DNA of 56,609 bases from Anaerotignum sp. (GTDB lineage: Bacteria > Bacillota > Clostridia > Lachnospirales > Anaerotignaceae): contig JAFWWO010000053.1 of assembly GCA_017523325.1 (NCBI GenBank), forward strand, positions 1-56,609. Direction: 5' to 3'. Shown in pieces: positions 46,035 through 55,406 of this stretch. The notes beneath the pieces were generated by a model. That model saw nothing but the letters and a program-made list of their open reading frames with translations, made no database searches and was not told the origin of the DNA. A program made the translations under genes and the position numbers. Each line of letters opens with the position of its first letter. Positions within the stretch are counted from its first letter, which is position 1.

Positions 46035-47465
46035 GTGAAGAAGGATTATCATTTTGAAAACGAAGAACATGATTTGGAGCAAACCATCCGTCTGGATGAT
46101 ATCAATGAAAAACTAAAGGGATTGGAACAAACGCCGCCGGAAGATGATTTGGGGGATAAGGAGGACTATCTCAACGCCTTTGAATCGGAAAAACTGCAGG
46201 AGGATTCGGCGGAACGGCCCTCTCAGGACACACCGCTTTCGGAGCAGGAACCGCCGGATGAGGAATATGATGAGGAAGCGTTTTTCGGCTTAAGCAAAAG
46301 AGGCATCGGGCTTTTGGCGGCCATTGGCGTGGTTGCGTGTATGCTGGGCTTTATGCTGGCCAGATGCGGCTTTCACCCTGCACCGGAGCCTAAAGCGGAG
46401 GAAGGCCTTCCTGTTTTGATGCTGGTGGAAGATGTGACAGAGGGAGAGAAGCTGGAGGTTTATGATATTGGTGAAGAACAGCAGAGAACCGTCACACTTT
46501 CCGAAGAAACCACCGTGCGGGACGAAAACGAGCGAACCGTTGCTTCCGATATCATAAAAGCGGGAGATTTGGTTATGATAGAATTATCGGAGGACGGTGA
46601 AACGGTTTATTCCGTTTATTATGGCGGAAAAATTCAAACGAAAGAGATGACGGGGCTTGCGGTAGATACCGCCAAGCGGACACTGTCCGATGAAGAAGAA
46701 ACGATTACATATCACAAAAAGACCATGTTCCGGTATGAGGGGGAGGATATTGACCCCGGAGATTTGGCACCCTGCGATGTATTGCTGCTGAAGGGGACGG
46801 ACGATATGGTCTGGTCTGTGGAGGTATTGGAATACCACGGCACCATTGTATTGGAAAATAAAAAGGAGATACAAAACGGCAAAATTCAAATCGATGAGGA
46901 GGAGGCCCTTTCCCTGAATGAAGTGGAGCGGCTTCCTGTATCAGGCGGTATGCATACCCTGACCATAACGGGGGACAATATCGAAACCAGAAAGGATCGT
47001 ATGTTTATAGAAACGGGGACAGAATATCCTTATGACCTGTCACAAGCACAGCAGAAGGTAGGGGTATTGATTGTCAATGCCAATGTCAGTGAGTATAAGC
47101 TCTATATCAACGGCACGGCGACAGATGCCTCGTCCCCGGCGGTATTGCCCTTTGGGGAGTACGATTTGGTGATTTTGAAAAACGGCTATCATGAATGGAG
47201 CCAGCATGTGATGCTGAATGAAGCCAGCATGACGGTACGGGCGGAATTGCAAAGGGATTTGGAATACGGTACATTGACCGTAACCTCTGATGTTGACGGT
47301 GCTGCGGTTTATATTGACGGAGAGGAATCGGGTGTTACACCGTTGGAAATCAATTTGCTGTATGGCTCCTACGCCGTGCGGCTGGAAAAGAGAGGATATC
47401 ATTCCTTTGAACAGCGTATTTCCATCAATCAGCCTGCTGTTTCTCTCTATGCCGAAATGGAATAA
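46035..47465 (+). CDS. Membrane-anchored protein with two PEGA domains
   Basis: A 476-residue protein. The acidic N-terminal 85 residues are cytoplasmic, then one membrane helix (GIGLLAAIGVVACMLGFMLA) leads to an extracellular part. Its C-terminal third holds two PEGA repeats: VGVLIVNANVSEYKLYINGT with FGEYDLVILKNGYHEW, and YGTLTVTSDVDGAAVYIDGE with YGSYAVRLEKRGYHSF. PEGA domains occur in surface proteins and may bind wall glycans. The start is a GTG at 46035 after GAAGGAGGAA; no ATG fits. It stands in front of pgcA with 32 bases between. Confidence 0.85.
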   Translation: MKKDYHFENEEHDLEQTIRLDDINEKLKGLEQTPPEDDLGDKEDYLNAFESEKLQEDSAERPSQDTPLSEQEPPDEEYDEEAFFGLSKRGIGLLAAIGVVACMLGFMLARCGFHPAPEPKAEEGLPVLMLVEDVTEGEKLEVYDIGEEQQRTVTLSEETTVRDENERTVASDIIKAGDLVMIELSEDGETVYSVYYGGKIQTKEMTGLAVDTAKRTLSDEEETITYHKKTMFRYEGEDIDPGDLAPCDVLLLKGTDDMVWSVEVLEYHGTIVLENKKEIQNGKIQIDEEEALSLNEVERLPVSGGMHTLTITGDNIETRKDRMFIETGTEYPYDLSQAQQKVGVLIVNANVSEYKLYINGTATDASSPAVLPFGEYDLVILKNGYHEWSQHVMLNEASMTVRAELQRDLEYGTLTVTSDVDGAAVYIDGEESGVTPLEINLLYGSYAVRLEKRGYHSFEQRISINQPAVSLYAEME

Positions 47466-47497
47466 CGGGGGTATGCCACCCACGAAGGAGGAGTACC

Positions 47498-49228
47498 ATG
47501 GAAGATTATCAAATGAGATACCACCAATGGCTGGAGGATCCGTCCATTGATGAAAAAACAAAGGCGGAGCTGAAAAGCATTGCCGAGAATGAGTTGGAAA
47601 TCAAGGAGCGGTTTTATAAAGAGTTGGAATTTGGCACAGGGGGCTTGCGGGGCATCATCGGCAATGGCAGCAACCGCCTGAACGCCTATACCGTAGGCAA
47701 GGCCACCCAAGGCTTGGCGAATTATATCAAAAAAGAGGGTACGGGGGCAAAGGGCGTTGCAATCGCCTATGATTCCCGCCATATGTCACCGGAATTTGCC
47801 GAAAGGGCTGCTCTGGTGCTGGCAGGCAACGGGATTCCTGCCTATGTGTACCCATCTTTGCGGCCGACGCCCATGCTTTCTTTTGCGGTGCGGGAATTGG
47901 GCTGTACGGCAGGCATTGTCATTACCGCCAGCCATAACCCGCCGGAATATAACGGCTATAAGGTATATTGGGCGGACGGGGCGCAGGTTGTTGCCCCCAG
48001 AGATAGGGATATTATTGCACAGGTCAATGGCGTCACGGAATTTGGGCAAATTTGCTCCATGGAAAAGGCAGATGCTGTGGCGAAAGGGCTGTATCGCGTG
48101 ATTGGCGGAGAAATCGATGCATTGTTTGATAAAAATGTATTATCGCAAAGCCTTTGTCCCGAGCGGATTGCCCGTATGGCAGAGAAGCTGAATATTGTAT
48201 ATACCTCCCTTCATGGCTCCGGCAATCTGCCGGTTCGGCGGGTGCTGGAGAAGGCGGGCTTTAAGCGGGTATTTGTGGTGCCGGAGCAGGAATTGCCCGA
48301 TGCCGACTTTACCACTGTGGGCTATCCCAATCCGGAGGACCCCAAGGTCTTTACACTGGCGAAAAAGCTGGCGGAGGAGAAAAATGCCGATGTCATTGTG
48401 GGTACAGATCCCGATTGTGACCGTGTGGGTGCCGTTGTAAAAAACAACGATGGCGAATATGTGGTTCTGACGGGGAATATGATAGGAGCATTGCTGACGG
48501 AATATATCCTCGCCCGCAGACAGGAGCAGGGAAAATTGCCTGCCGATGGCGTGGTGATAAAGACGGTTGTGAGTACGGAGCTGATTGACCCGATTTGTAA
48601 CGCCTATGGCGTGGAAAAAATGGACGTACTGACGGGCTTTAAGTTCATCGGTGAAAAAATAAAGGAATTTGAGGAGCAGGGCGGGCATACCTTCCTCTTT
48701 GGTTTTGAGGAAAGCTATGGCTGTCTGGCGGGCACTTATGCACGGGATAAGGACGCCGTGGTGGCGACTCTTTTGATTTGCGAAATGGCGGCATACTATA
48801 AGGAAAAGGGTATGACACTGTATGATGCCCTGTTGGCGTTATATGAAACCTACGGCTATTATCGGGAGGGCGTTAAGGCCATCACCCTGAAAGGGCTGGA
48901 GGGTGTAGAACGGATTGCCCGTATTATGCAGACGTTTCGGGCGCATACGCCGGAAAGCTTCTGCGGGCAAAAAGTGGTAGAGGCACGGGATTATAAAAAT
49001 CGGATATTCCGTGATATGATAAGCGGGAAAGAGAGCGAAAGCCCTCTGCCGCCTTCGGATATGCTCTATTATACCTTAGAGGACGGCACATGGATTTGTA
49101 TTCGCCCCTCCGGTACGGAACCGAAGCTGAAGTTTTATATCGGCGTGAAAGCCCGGACCTTGAAAGCGGCGGAAGATACCATCGCTAAGCTGGAGGAGGA
49201 AATAGACGCACAGGTGGAGAAAATATAA
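47498..49228 (+). CDS. pgcA: Phosphoglucomutase (PgcA type)
   Basis: A 576-residue alpha-phosphohexomutase. The phosphoserine loop is VITASHNPPEYNGYKVYW, the metal loop is VGTDPDCDRVGAVV, the sugar loop is FGFEESYGCLAGTYARD, and the phosphate site is RPSGTEPKLKFY. It swaps glucose-1-phosphate and glucose-6-phosphate for glycogen, wall and glycolipid routes; malQ at 52982 belongs to the same carbohydrate flow. The ATG follows GAAGGAGGAG. Confidence 0.95.
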   Translation: MEDYQMRYHQWLEDPSIDEKTKAELKSIAENELEIKERFYKELEFGTGGLRGIIGNGSNRLNAYTVGKATQGLANYIKKEGTGAKGVAIAYDSRHMSPEFAERAALVLAGNGIPAYVYPSLRPTPMLSFAVRELGCTAGIVITASHNPPEYNGYKVYWADGAQVVAPRDRDIIAQVNGVTEFGQICSMEKADAVAKGLYRVIGGEIDALFDKNVLSQSLCPERIARMAEKLNIVYTSLHGSGNLPVRRVLEKAGFKRVFVVPEQELPDADFTTVGYPNPEDPKVFTLAKKLAEEKNADVIVGTDPDCDRVGAVVKNNDGEYVVLTGNMIGALLTEYILARRQEQGKLPADGVVIKTVVSTELIDPICNAYGVEKMDVLTGFKFIGEKIKEFEEQGGHTFLFGFEESYGCLAGTYARDKDAVVATLLICEMAAYYKEKGMTLYDALLALYETYGYYREGVKAITLKGLEGVERIARIMQTFRAHTPESFCGQKVVEARDYKNRIFRDMISGKESESPLPPSDMLYYTLEDGTWICIRPSGTEPKLKFYIGVKARTLKAAEDTIAKLEEEIDAQVEKI

Positions 49229-49250
49229 AGGCAACCATGGAAATAGGGCA

Positions 49251-49287
49251 GGAGGACTTCGGATTTTTCAGGAGTTCTCCTTTTTTT
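49251..49287 (+). terminator. Terminator after pgcA
   Basis: GGAGGACT and AGTTCTCC pair with one G-T contact and are followed by seven T. Confidence 0.82.
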
Positions 49288-49351
49288 GAAAAAGGGTGCA
49301 ACCTTTTTGTCGAAAATTCGTTTTTCCAATAGAACGGAAGGGAGGGGGCAG

Positions 49352-49845
49352 ATGAAAGAGGATATTTTGCAAAGCTGCTATGAGAAATATTATCAAAAAG
49401 CATATCTCTATGCCCTCTCTTTATGTAAAGATAAGATATGGGCAGAGGATATTGTCAGCGAGGCCTTTCTCAAAGCCATACTGAGTATGGAGGAGGAAAC
49501 GGAGAGTTTTCTTTATTGGCTTTTGCGGGTATGCCGCAATCTGTCTTGGACGAGGTGCGGCGCAGGAAACGCAGACCGACAGAGGAGTTGACAGATAGAG
49601 CGGCTGTGCCGGAGGACGCTTTGGCGACGGTGTTGAAAAAAGAGAAAAACCGCAGGTTGCATCGTGCCATGGCATCTTTGCCGGCGCAATATGAGCAGAT
49701 ATTGCTGTTATATTACTTCGCAGGGCTTTCTGTCAAGCAGATAGCGACGTTGCAGGGCATCAGCGATACGGCGGTAAAAACGGCGTTGTTTCGGGCAAGG
49801 GTGCGGCTGAGAAAAGAATGGGAGGCGGAAGGATATGACCTTTAG
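49352..49845 (+). pseudogene. ECF-type RNA polymerase sigma factor, frameshifted
   Basis: Region 2 reads in one frame from the ATG at 49352 (MKEDILQSCYEKYYQKAYLY through WAEDIVSEAFLKAI) up to CRNLS at about 49546; region 4 reads in the -1 frame (LDEVRRRKRRPTEELTDRAA, then LPAQYEQILLLYYFAGLSVK and DTAVKTALFRARVRL) to 49845. Joined at CTGTCTTGGAC they give a normal 165-residue ECF sigma. One missing T (CTGTCTTTGGAC) would restore the frame. It may be a mutation, a sequence error or a programmed -1 shift; no classical slippery heptamer is seen. Its ribosome site GGAGGGGG and its anti-sigma partner downstream look intact. Confidence 0.85.
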
Positions 49846-50980
49846 GGAACGATTGGAGCGGTATCAAAACGGCGTTGCCACGGAGGAGGAGCAGCGGCAG
49901 ATAGAGCAGGAGCTGGAAAAATATGACGCCCTGACGGAATATTTTCTGGCGGAAGCCATGCCGGAACAGGAAACGGAGCCGGAGCAGACAGCGGAATTGC
50001 AAAAAATCCGCCGGCGTATGAAATGGCGTACCGTCGGTATGATTGGGGCGACAGTTGCCATTTCCTGTGGGCTGATTGGTGGAAGTTGGCATTTTCAGCC
50101 TGTGATAAGCAAGGCGTTGTGGTTTGACCCCACAAAGGCGGAAATGCAGGAATTTGCCTATGATATTGATTGTGATATTGCAGTGATGACAGAGCTTTTG
50201 ATGCCGGAGGTGCAGATGGAATCTGTAAGAGTGACCGAAAGAGGCTGGGGCAGATATGACGTGGCTGTGCAGCGGCAGGATTGGTCCACCGGCAGGTGTG
50301 ATTATGTGCAGGGCAGCATCAAGAGAAATGAAATGGAAATGGACCATAATTTTTACACACCCTGTGTCATGAACATATTCAGTCGGGGTGATATGCTGAA
50401 TGAAAGCAAGCCGGAGCCGAACGGCGTAGTCATTGATACGGAAACAGCAAAAGCGGCATTGGAGGATTTGCCGGAATATATCCGTATGGAGGCGTATATT
50501 TCCCTTGGTCGGGATTGGGATATGGCGGAGTTGGCGGATTTTTGGCAAGCCGCCGCAACAGAAACCGGAAACTTGGGTTGGGTAGCGGTCAGAAGTGGGC
50601 CTTTGGAAGTGCAGCAGTTGCCGTTGATAGGTTTTCAGGCGAGCGGCTCAGGTCTGATATGGGAGGATTTAGACGCACGATATCCCTATTATGAAATTTC
50701 TCTCCACGAAAAAGAGCCGTTGGCAACAGTTTGGGCGGCGCATTTCAAAGCCCTTTTGCAGTACAGCATAGACCATGGGCAGTGGCGGCAATGGCAGAGA
50801 AAGCAGGGTGTTCACTTTGCATGGGAAGAAATTTTGGATTATGTGGAGCAAAACGGGGTCAAAACCTATGGCTTTGTTTATTACGGCACACCTCGGGATT
50901 TGCTGCAAGTGCTGGAAGATGCCGATGTGGAGGGGATTCATGTTTCCGATTATTCGGTAGATGTCCCCGATTTATCATGA
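49835..50980 (+). CDS. Anti-sigma factor (Sigma_reg_N/Sigma_reg_C type)
   Basis: A 381-residue membrane protein. The N-terminal acidic part (FRERLERYQNGVATEEEQRQ) should hold the sigma factor. One membrane helix near residues 67-85 (VGMIGATVAISCGLIGGSW) follows, and a large extracytoplasmic part ends in the sigma-factor-regulator C-terminal domain near ILDYVEQNGVKTYGFVYYGT. It overlaps the sigma gene by 11 bases, so they are coupled. With the sigma gene out of frame, it may have no partner unless the shift is read through. Confidence 0.85.
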   Translation: MTFRERLERYQNGVATEEEQRQIEQELEKYDALTEYFLAEAMPEQETEPEQTAELQKIRRRMKWRTVGMIGATVAISCGLIGGSWHFQPVISKALWFDPTKAEMQEFAYDIDCDIAVMTELLMPEVQMESVRVTERGWGRYDVAVQRQDWSTGRCDYVQGSIKRNEMEMDHNFYTPCVMNIFSRGDMLNESKPEPNGVVIDTETAKAALEDLPEYIRMEAYISLGRDWDMAELADFWQAAATETGNLGWVAVRSGPLEVQQLPLIGFQASGSGLIWEDLDARYPYYEISLHEKEPLATVWAAHFKALLQYSIDHGQWRQWQRKQGVHFAWEEILDYVEQNGVKTYGFVYYGTPRDLLQVLEDADVEGIHVSDYSVDVPDLS

Positions 50981-50986
50981 AAACAG

Positions 50987-51032
50987 AAAAAGTCCCGTTT
51001 CTCGGAAAATAACGAGAAATAGGACTTTTTTT
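50987..51032 (+). terminator. Terminator after the anti-sigma gene
   Basis: AAAAAGTCC/GGACTTTTT and GTTTCTCG/CGAGAAAT form a long two-part stem, followed by a T run. Confidence 0.92.
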
Positions 51033-51075
51033 ATTGTATCGGTTGCAGGGACAATACCCCCAAGGGATGGAAGGA

Positions 51076-52905
51076 TTATGCCGCTTTTTCAAAAAACTGC
51101 TTGTGCCATACCAAAAACATGAAAATCGTCCATATCTTTCGGCTGTTGTCGGCCTTGCCGGCACGATGCTCGTCCAGATATTTCATAATTTCCTCTGTCT
51201 TGAAAAACTCCTGTGCGGCGGGGGAGGTAAAGGCCTCCTTGACAATGCTGTAATACTTCTCCTCTTTCAGCCAGATGCGGATGGGCACAGGGAAGCCCAG
51301 TTTTTTCTTCTCCGCCACCATATCCGGCAGATACCGATGGGCGGCCTGCCGCATGGCGAACTTGGTATTTTCCCGATTGACCTTATATTTGGTCGGCACC
51401 GTTCGTGCCACATCGAATACAACCCTGTCCAAAAAGGGCACCCGCACCTCTAAGGAATGTGCCATGCTCATTTTATCCGCTTTCAGCAAAATATCCCCAA
51501 TGAGCCAGAAATGTATGTCAATATACTGCATTTTGGTCACATCGTCCAGATGCTTTACCTTGTCATAATACGGCTTTGTCAGTTCCGTATGGGGGTATTT
51601 GCCTGTGGGGTGTTTCAGGATACGCTCCCGCTCTGCTTCATTCAGCATAAAGGCATTGCCGATAAACCGTTCCTGTAAATCCTTACTGCCCCGAATGAGG
51701 AAATTTTTCCCCTTCATATTGGGTAAATGCTTTGCCACAGCACCCATGCCTTTGCGCAGGGGTTTGGGCAGACGGGTCAAGGGCAATAAATCATGGGGTT
51801 CTCTGTAAATATTGTAGCCGCCGAACAGCTCATCTGCCCCTTCGCCGCTCATGGCGGTTTTCACGTGCTTTGCCGCCGTTTGGCTGACGAAATAGAGGGC
51901 GATGGCAGAGGGGTCTGCCAAAGGTTCGTCCATGTGGTACTGCACCTTGGGGATAGCTGCCCAGTATTCCTCTTGAGAAATCAGCTTATTGTAATTGTCA
52001 ATCTTGATTTTTTCAGATAATGCCTTAGCATAGTCAATTTCGTTGTATTTTTCATAATCGAAGCCCACGGTAAATGTTTTGTCCCCGTGGAAGCAGGCGG
52101 CGACGTAAGAGCTGTCCACACCGCTGGAGAGGAAGGAGCCCACCTCCACATCGCTGACCTTATGCATCTGTATGGAATCCTGCATAGCGGCATCGATTTC
52201 ATCAATAAACTCCTCCAAGGGCTTGTCGTAATTCGGTTCAAATACAGGCTCCCAATACCGTTTGATGTCCAGCTTGCCGTCCTTGAATGTAAAGCAATGG
52301 GCGGGCATCAGCTTAAAAATGCCCTTAAAAAAGGTTTCCGGCAGAACGCTGTATTGGAATGTCAGATAATTCTCCAGCGCCTCGGGATTGACCTCCCGTT
52401 TCAGTGCGGGATACTCCAAAATGCTCTTGATTTCGGAGCCGTATATAAACTGCCCCTTTTGCAGGGAGTAATAAAAGGGCTTGATGCCGAAGAAATCCCT
52501 TGCGCCGAATAAGGTCTGATTTTTGGCGTCCCAAATGACGAAGGCAAACATACCCCGCAGCTTGGGCAATAAATCCTCGCCGTATTCCTCGTAGCCGTGG
52601 AGCAAAACCTCCGTATCGGCACGGCTGCCCAAAATATGCCCTTTGGCAATCAAATCTTCCCGCAGTTCCTCGTGGTTATAAATCTCCCCGTTGAAGGTAA
52701 TGACCATATCCTTTGTTTCGTTATAAATGGGCTGCGTGCCGCCCTCTAAATCCAGAAAACTCAGCCGCCGAAAGCCCATAGCGATGCCGTCGCCCAGATA
52801 AGAGCCTTCGCTGTCGGGGCCTCGGTGTATGATGGTATTTTTCATTTGCTCCAGTATTTCCTCGGGGTTGGCTATTTCCCCCGTAAAGCCGCAAAAACCG
52901 CACAT
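51076..52905 (-). CDS. asnB: Asparagine synthase (glutamine-hydrolysing)
   Basis: A 609-residue AsnB. The mature enzyme begins with the nucleophilic Cys-2 (MCGFCGFTGEIANPEEIL), the glutaminase half contains NGEIYNHEELREDLI, and the synthase half has the ATP loop FLSSGVDSSYVAACF. It makes asparagine from aspartate, glutamine and ATP. The ATG at 52905 follows AAGGAGGAAA. The promoter overlaps the end of malQ. No T-box leader is seen in the 50-base leader. Confidence 0.96.
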   Translation of the reverse strand: MCGFCGFTGEIANPEEILEQMKNTIIHRGPDSEGSYLGDGIAMGFRRLSFLDLEGGTQPIYNETKDMVITFNGEIYNHEELREDLIAKGHILGSRADTEVLLHGYEEYGEDLLPKLRGMFAFVIWDAKNQTLFGARDFFGIKPFYYSLQKGQFIYGSEIKSILEYPALKREVNPEALENYLTFQYSVLPETFFKGIFKLMPAHCFTFKDGKLDIKRYWEPVFEPNYDKPLEEFIDEIDAAMQDSIQMHKVSDVEVGSFLSSGVDSSYVAACFHGDKTFTVGFDYEKYNEIDYAKALSEKIKIDNYNKLISQEEYWAAIPKVQYHMDEPLADPSAIALYFVSQTAAKHVKTAMSGEGADELFGGYNIYREPHDLLPLTRLPKPLRKGMGAVAKHLPNMKGKNFLIRGSKDLQERFIGNAFMLNEAERERILKHPTGKYPHTELTKPYYDKVKHLDDVTKMQYIDIHFWLIGDILLKADKMSMAHSLEVRVPFLDRVVFDVARTVPTKYKVNRENTKFAMRQAAHRYLPDMVAEKKKLGFPVPIRIWLKEEKYYSIVKEAFTSPAAQEFFKTEEIMKYLDEHRAGKADNSRKIWTIFMFLVWHKQFFEKAA

Positions 52906-52956
52906 TCGTGTATTTCCTCCTTAAAAAATAAGGTCGTTTCCGTTGCTACAAGGCTA

Positions 52957-52985
52957 ACTGTAACACAAAGAGTCCATAAAATCAA
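52957..52985 (-). promoter_or_regulatory. Probable promoter of asnB
   Basis: On the minus strand TTGATT and TACAGT are spaced by 17 bases, overlapping the malQ stop codon. Confidence 0.5.
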
Positions 52986-54625
52986 TAAAACGGCACGTTG
53001 TTTTCCTGTTTTTCTATTTTTTCAAGCTGTGCCTCGTTTCGCCCGAATAATTCCGAGAGATACCGCAGGCCTTGGGTATGCCCCTCCCTCCATTGGTCGA
53101 AGGTAAAGGCAAAGCTCCAATTCCCCTCCGTTGTGCCGGGGGTATTCATACGGTGCTCGCTGCCCAGATTGAATACGTCCTGCAAGGGTATAATGGCCAA
53201 ATCGGCAGGAGAGGAAAAGGCAAGGCGAATGAAATCCCAAGCCGCATCATTTCCGCTGACGTTCATATAACGGCGGTAATGGTCCTTCTCCTTTTCCGTG
53301 GCGCTTTCATACCAGCCGCGGCAGGTATCGTTATCATGGGTGCCGGTATAAACCACAGTGTTTTTGTTGAAGCGATGGGGCAGATAGGCATTGTTTTTGT
53401 CGCCGCCGAAAGCGAATTGCAATACCCGCATACCGGGAAGCCCCGCTGTTTCCCGCAGGGCATTGACTTCTTCGGTGATGATGCCCAAATCCTCTGCAAT
53501 CAGGGGGAGGTGTCCCAGTCTTTCGCCTAAGGCTCGGAAGAATTTCAGCCCCGGCCCCTGTACCCAACTGCCGCCTCTGGCGTCCTCTGCACCGAAGGGG
53601 ATTTCCCAGTGGGCTGCAAAGCCGCGAAAATGGTCGATGCGCAGCATATCCACATCTTCCAGATTTTTGCGGATGCGGTTCACCCACCAGAAGAAGTCGG
53701 TTTTTTCGTGTTGTTTCCAGTTGTAAAGGGGGTTGACCCAAAGCTGACCCGTTTCGCTGAAATAATCCGGCGGTACCCCTGCCACCGAGCGGGGAAAGCC
53801 AAGCCCCTTATTATCCAACTGGAATAAGCTCTGATTGGCCCAGACGTCGGCACTGTCGAAGGCTACAAAAATCGGTGCGTCCCCGATGATAGAGATGCCC
53901 TTTTCGTTGGCATAGGCTTTTAATCTCCGCCATTGCCGATGGAAGATATATTGCAGAAAAATTTCCTTTTCAATGGGCTCGGAAAGAAGCCGCCCCCATT
54001 TTTTCAAAGAAGCGCCGTTGCGTTTGCGTAATGGTGCGGGGAAGGTGTTCCATGCGGCAGCGAAATAATAACCCTCCGGTTCTTCTGCCGATAATGCCGC
54101 CCCTGCCGCCTCACATTCCGCCAGAAAGGGCAGGAAACCGTCTGCTTCGTTCTCTTTTTGCCGCTCTGCCTGAAAATAAGCCTTTAATGCCAGAAAGAGG
54201 GCATAATCCTCCAGCCAGAAGGCATTTTCCTGCTGAAAGGCGCTATAATCGGCAGGCGGGGTTGTTTTTTTGAAATTTTGGAAAGCTTTTTCAAAAAGAG
54301 GTCCTTTGATTTCCGCCGCCTTTTTATAATTGACACGGGAAACGGCAGGCAGTGTGACCGATATATCTGTTTTTGTCAAAAGCCCTTCTTCCGCCAATGC
54401 CTCCGGGCTGATGAGCAGCGGATTGCCGGCAAAGGCGGAACAGCTCTGATAAGGCGAGCCGCCATGATCTGTGGGGCAAAGGGGCAATACCTGCCAAAGG
54501 CTCTGACAGGCCGCTTCCAGCCGGTCGATAAAATCATAGGCTGCCTGCCCCAAATCCCCGATGCCGTAAAGGGAAGGCAGGCTGGTAGGGTGTAGTAAAA
54601 TACCGCTTTTTCTTTTTGTAGACAT
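52982..54625 (-). CDS. malQ: 4-alpha-glucanotransferase
   Basis: A 547-residue GH77 enzyme. It begins RKSGILLHPTSLPSLYGIGD and has LPLCPTDHGGSPYQSCSAFA. The nucleophile Asp is in LRIDHFRGFAAHWE, the acid/base Glu in LIAEDLGIIT and the third acidic residue in YTGTHDNDTC. It moves maltosyl or longer glucan units between chains in glycogen and maltodextrin use. The ATG at 54625 has AAGGAGCA 9 bases upstream and is preferred over the TTG two codons earlier. It belongs functionally with pgcA. Confidence 0.95.
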   Translation of the reverse strand: MSTKRKSGILLHPTSLPSLYGIGDLGQAAYDFIDRLEAACQSLWQVLPLCPTDHGGSPYQSCSAFAGNPLLISPEALAEEGLLTKTDISVTLPAVSRVNYKKAAEIKGPLFEKAFQNFKKTTPPADYSAFQQENAFWLEDYALFLALKAYFQAERQKENEADGFLPFLAECEAAGAALSAEEPEGYYFAAAWNTFPAPLRKRNGASLKKWGRLLSEPIEKEIFLQYIFHRQWRRLKAYANEKGISIIGDAPIFVAFDSADVWANQSLFQLDNKGLGFPRSVAGVPPDYFSETGQLWVNPLYNWKQHEKTDFFWWVNRIRKNLEDVDMLRIDHFRGFAAHWEIPFGAEDARGGSWVQGPGLKFFRALGERLGHLPLIAEDLGIITEEVNALRETAGLPGMRVLQFAFGGDKNNAYLPHRFNKNTVVYTGTHDNDTCRGWYESATEKEKDHYRRYMNVSGNDAAWDFIRLAFSSPADLAIIPLQDVFNLGSEHRMNTPGTTEGNWSFAFTFDQWREGHTQGLRYLSELFGRNEAQLEKIEKQENNVPFY

Positions 54626-54708
54626 AGGCAAATGCTCCTTATTTCAAAGATGAGATGGAAAAAAGTATGTTTTTCCGTGGAAAAAAATCCCTGTTTTTTG
54701 CTTTTTTT

Positions 54709-54737
54709 ATTGTAGCAATCATTTTATGGTTTCACAA
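54709..54737 (-). promoter_or_regulatory. Promoter of malQ
   Basis: On the minus strand TTGTGA and TACAAT are spaced by 17 bases, about 85 bases before the gene. The rest of the divergent gap (54626-54879) is AT-rich and shows no further gene. Confidence 0.65.
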
Positions 54738-54879
54738 GTATCAGGGGTTTTATTCTTTTTTTGCTTGTCAAAAATTGCATTTACTGCCAGTCAATGATAG
54801 GTGTTTTTTTCACAGAAAAACAAACAATAACAAAGCAATCAGAAAAATTGCAAAAGGAATGTCAAAAGGAGGGAACCTT

Positions 54880-55296
54880 ATGTTTGGCAAGAAAACCGGT
54901 CTTTTTGCGGCTTTGGCTGTGGCAGTGATGCTTTTGGGCGGCTGCGGGCAGGCAGGCAACAACTTAGGCGGCGCAACAGGCAATGGCGGCGGCAACGGCA
55001 CAGGCAATGAAAGCACCTTCGGCGGCGGCAACAATGGCGGCAGCGGCAATAACAACGGCAACGGCAGCGAAGGCGGTTACGGCAGCGGCGGTGCCACATT
55101 CTGGGACGGTCATGGCGTCAACGGCGGCAGTTCTATTTATTGGGACGGCTACGGCGTCAATGGCGGCAGACCCATGATAGCTTCCGGCGATACAGGGCGC
55201 AACACCTACGGTATGCGGACAGACGGCTTAGGCAATAACGCCGGAAGAGCCATGGATAACATGACCAACGGACAAACAGGCAGTGCCATGAACTAA
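54880..55296 (+). CDS. Small Gly/Asn-rich lipoprotein
   Basis: A 138-residue exported protein. The signal MFGKKTGLFAALAVAVMLLG ends in lipobox LGGC, which should anchor it. The mature chain begins with about 50 residues of Gly/Asn/Ser repeats, followed by two copies of a WDG-GVNGG unit (FWDGHGVNGG and YWDGYGVNGG) and a Gly/Asn/Thr tail. The low-complexity part suggests a flexible stalk on the cell or spore surface. I recognise no family. The ATG at 54880 follows AAAGGAGGGA; the longer frame from 54655 is not supported. Confidence 0.75.
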   Translation: MFGKKTGLFAALAVAVMLLGGCGQAGNNLGGATGNGGGNGTGNESTFGGGNNGGSGNNNGNGSEGGYGSGGATFWDGHGVNGGSSIYWDGYGVNGGRPMIASGDTGRNTYGMRTDGLGNNAGRAMDNMTNGQTGSAMN

Positions 55297-55317
55297 TCCC
55301 CTTATCATGGAACGGAG

Positions 55318-55347
55318 AAAAGGCGTGAAGGATTTCACGTCTTTTTT
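55318..55347 (+). terminator. Terminator after the Gly-rich lipoprotein gene
   Basis: AAAAGGCGTGAA and TTTCACGTCTTTT pair with a G-T contact and are followed by more T. Confidence 0.85.
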
Positions 55348-55406
55348 CTATGGGGAAGTATAAAAAAGGAAGGAGAGTCCATACTAAAACAGAAAGGGGC
55401 GGTCAC

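Noticed and set aside
52906..52981. T-box leader before asnB
   Set aside because: The leader is only about 50-75 bases and lacks the AGGGTGG antiterminator motif.
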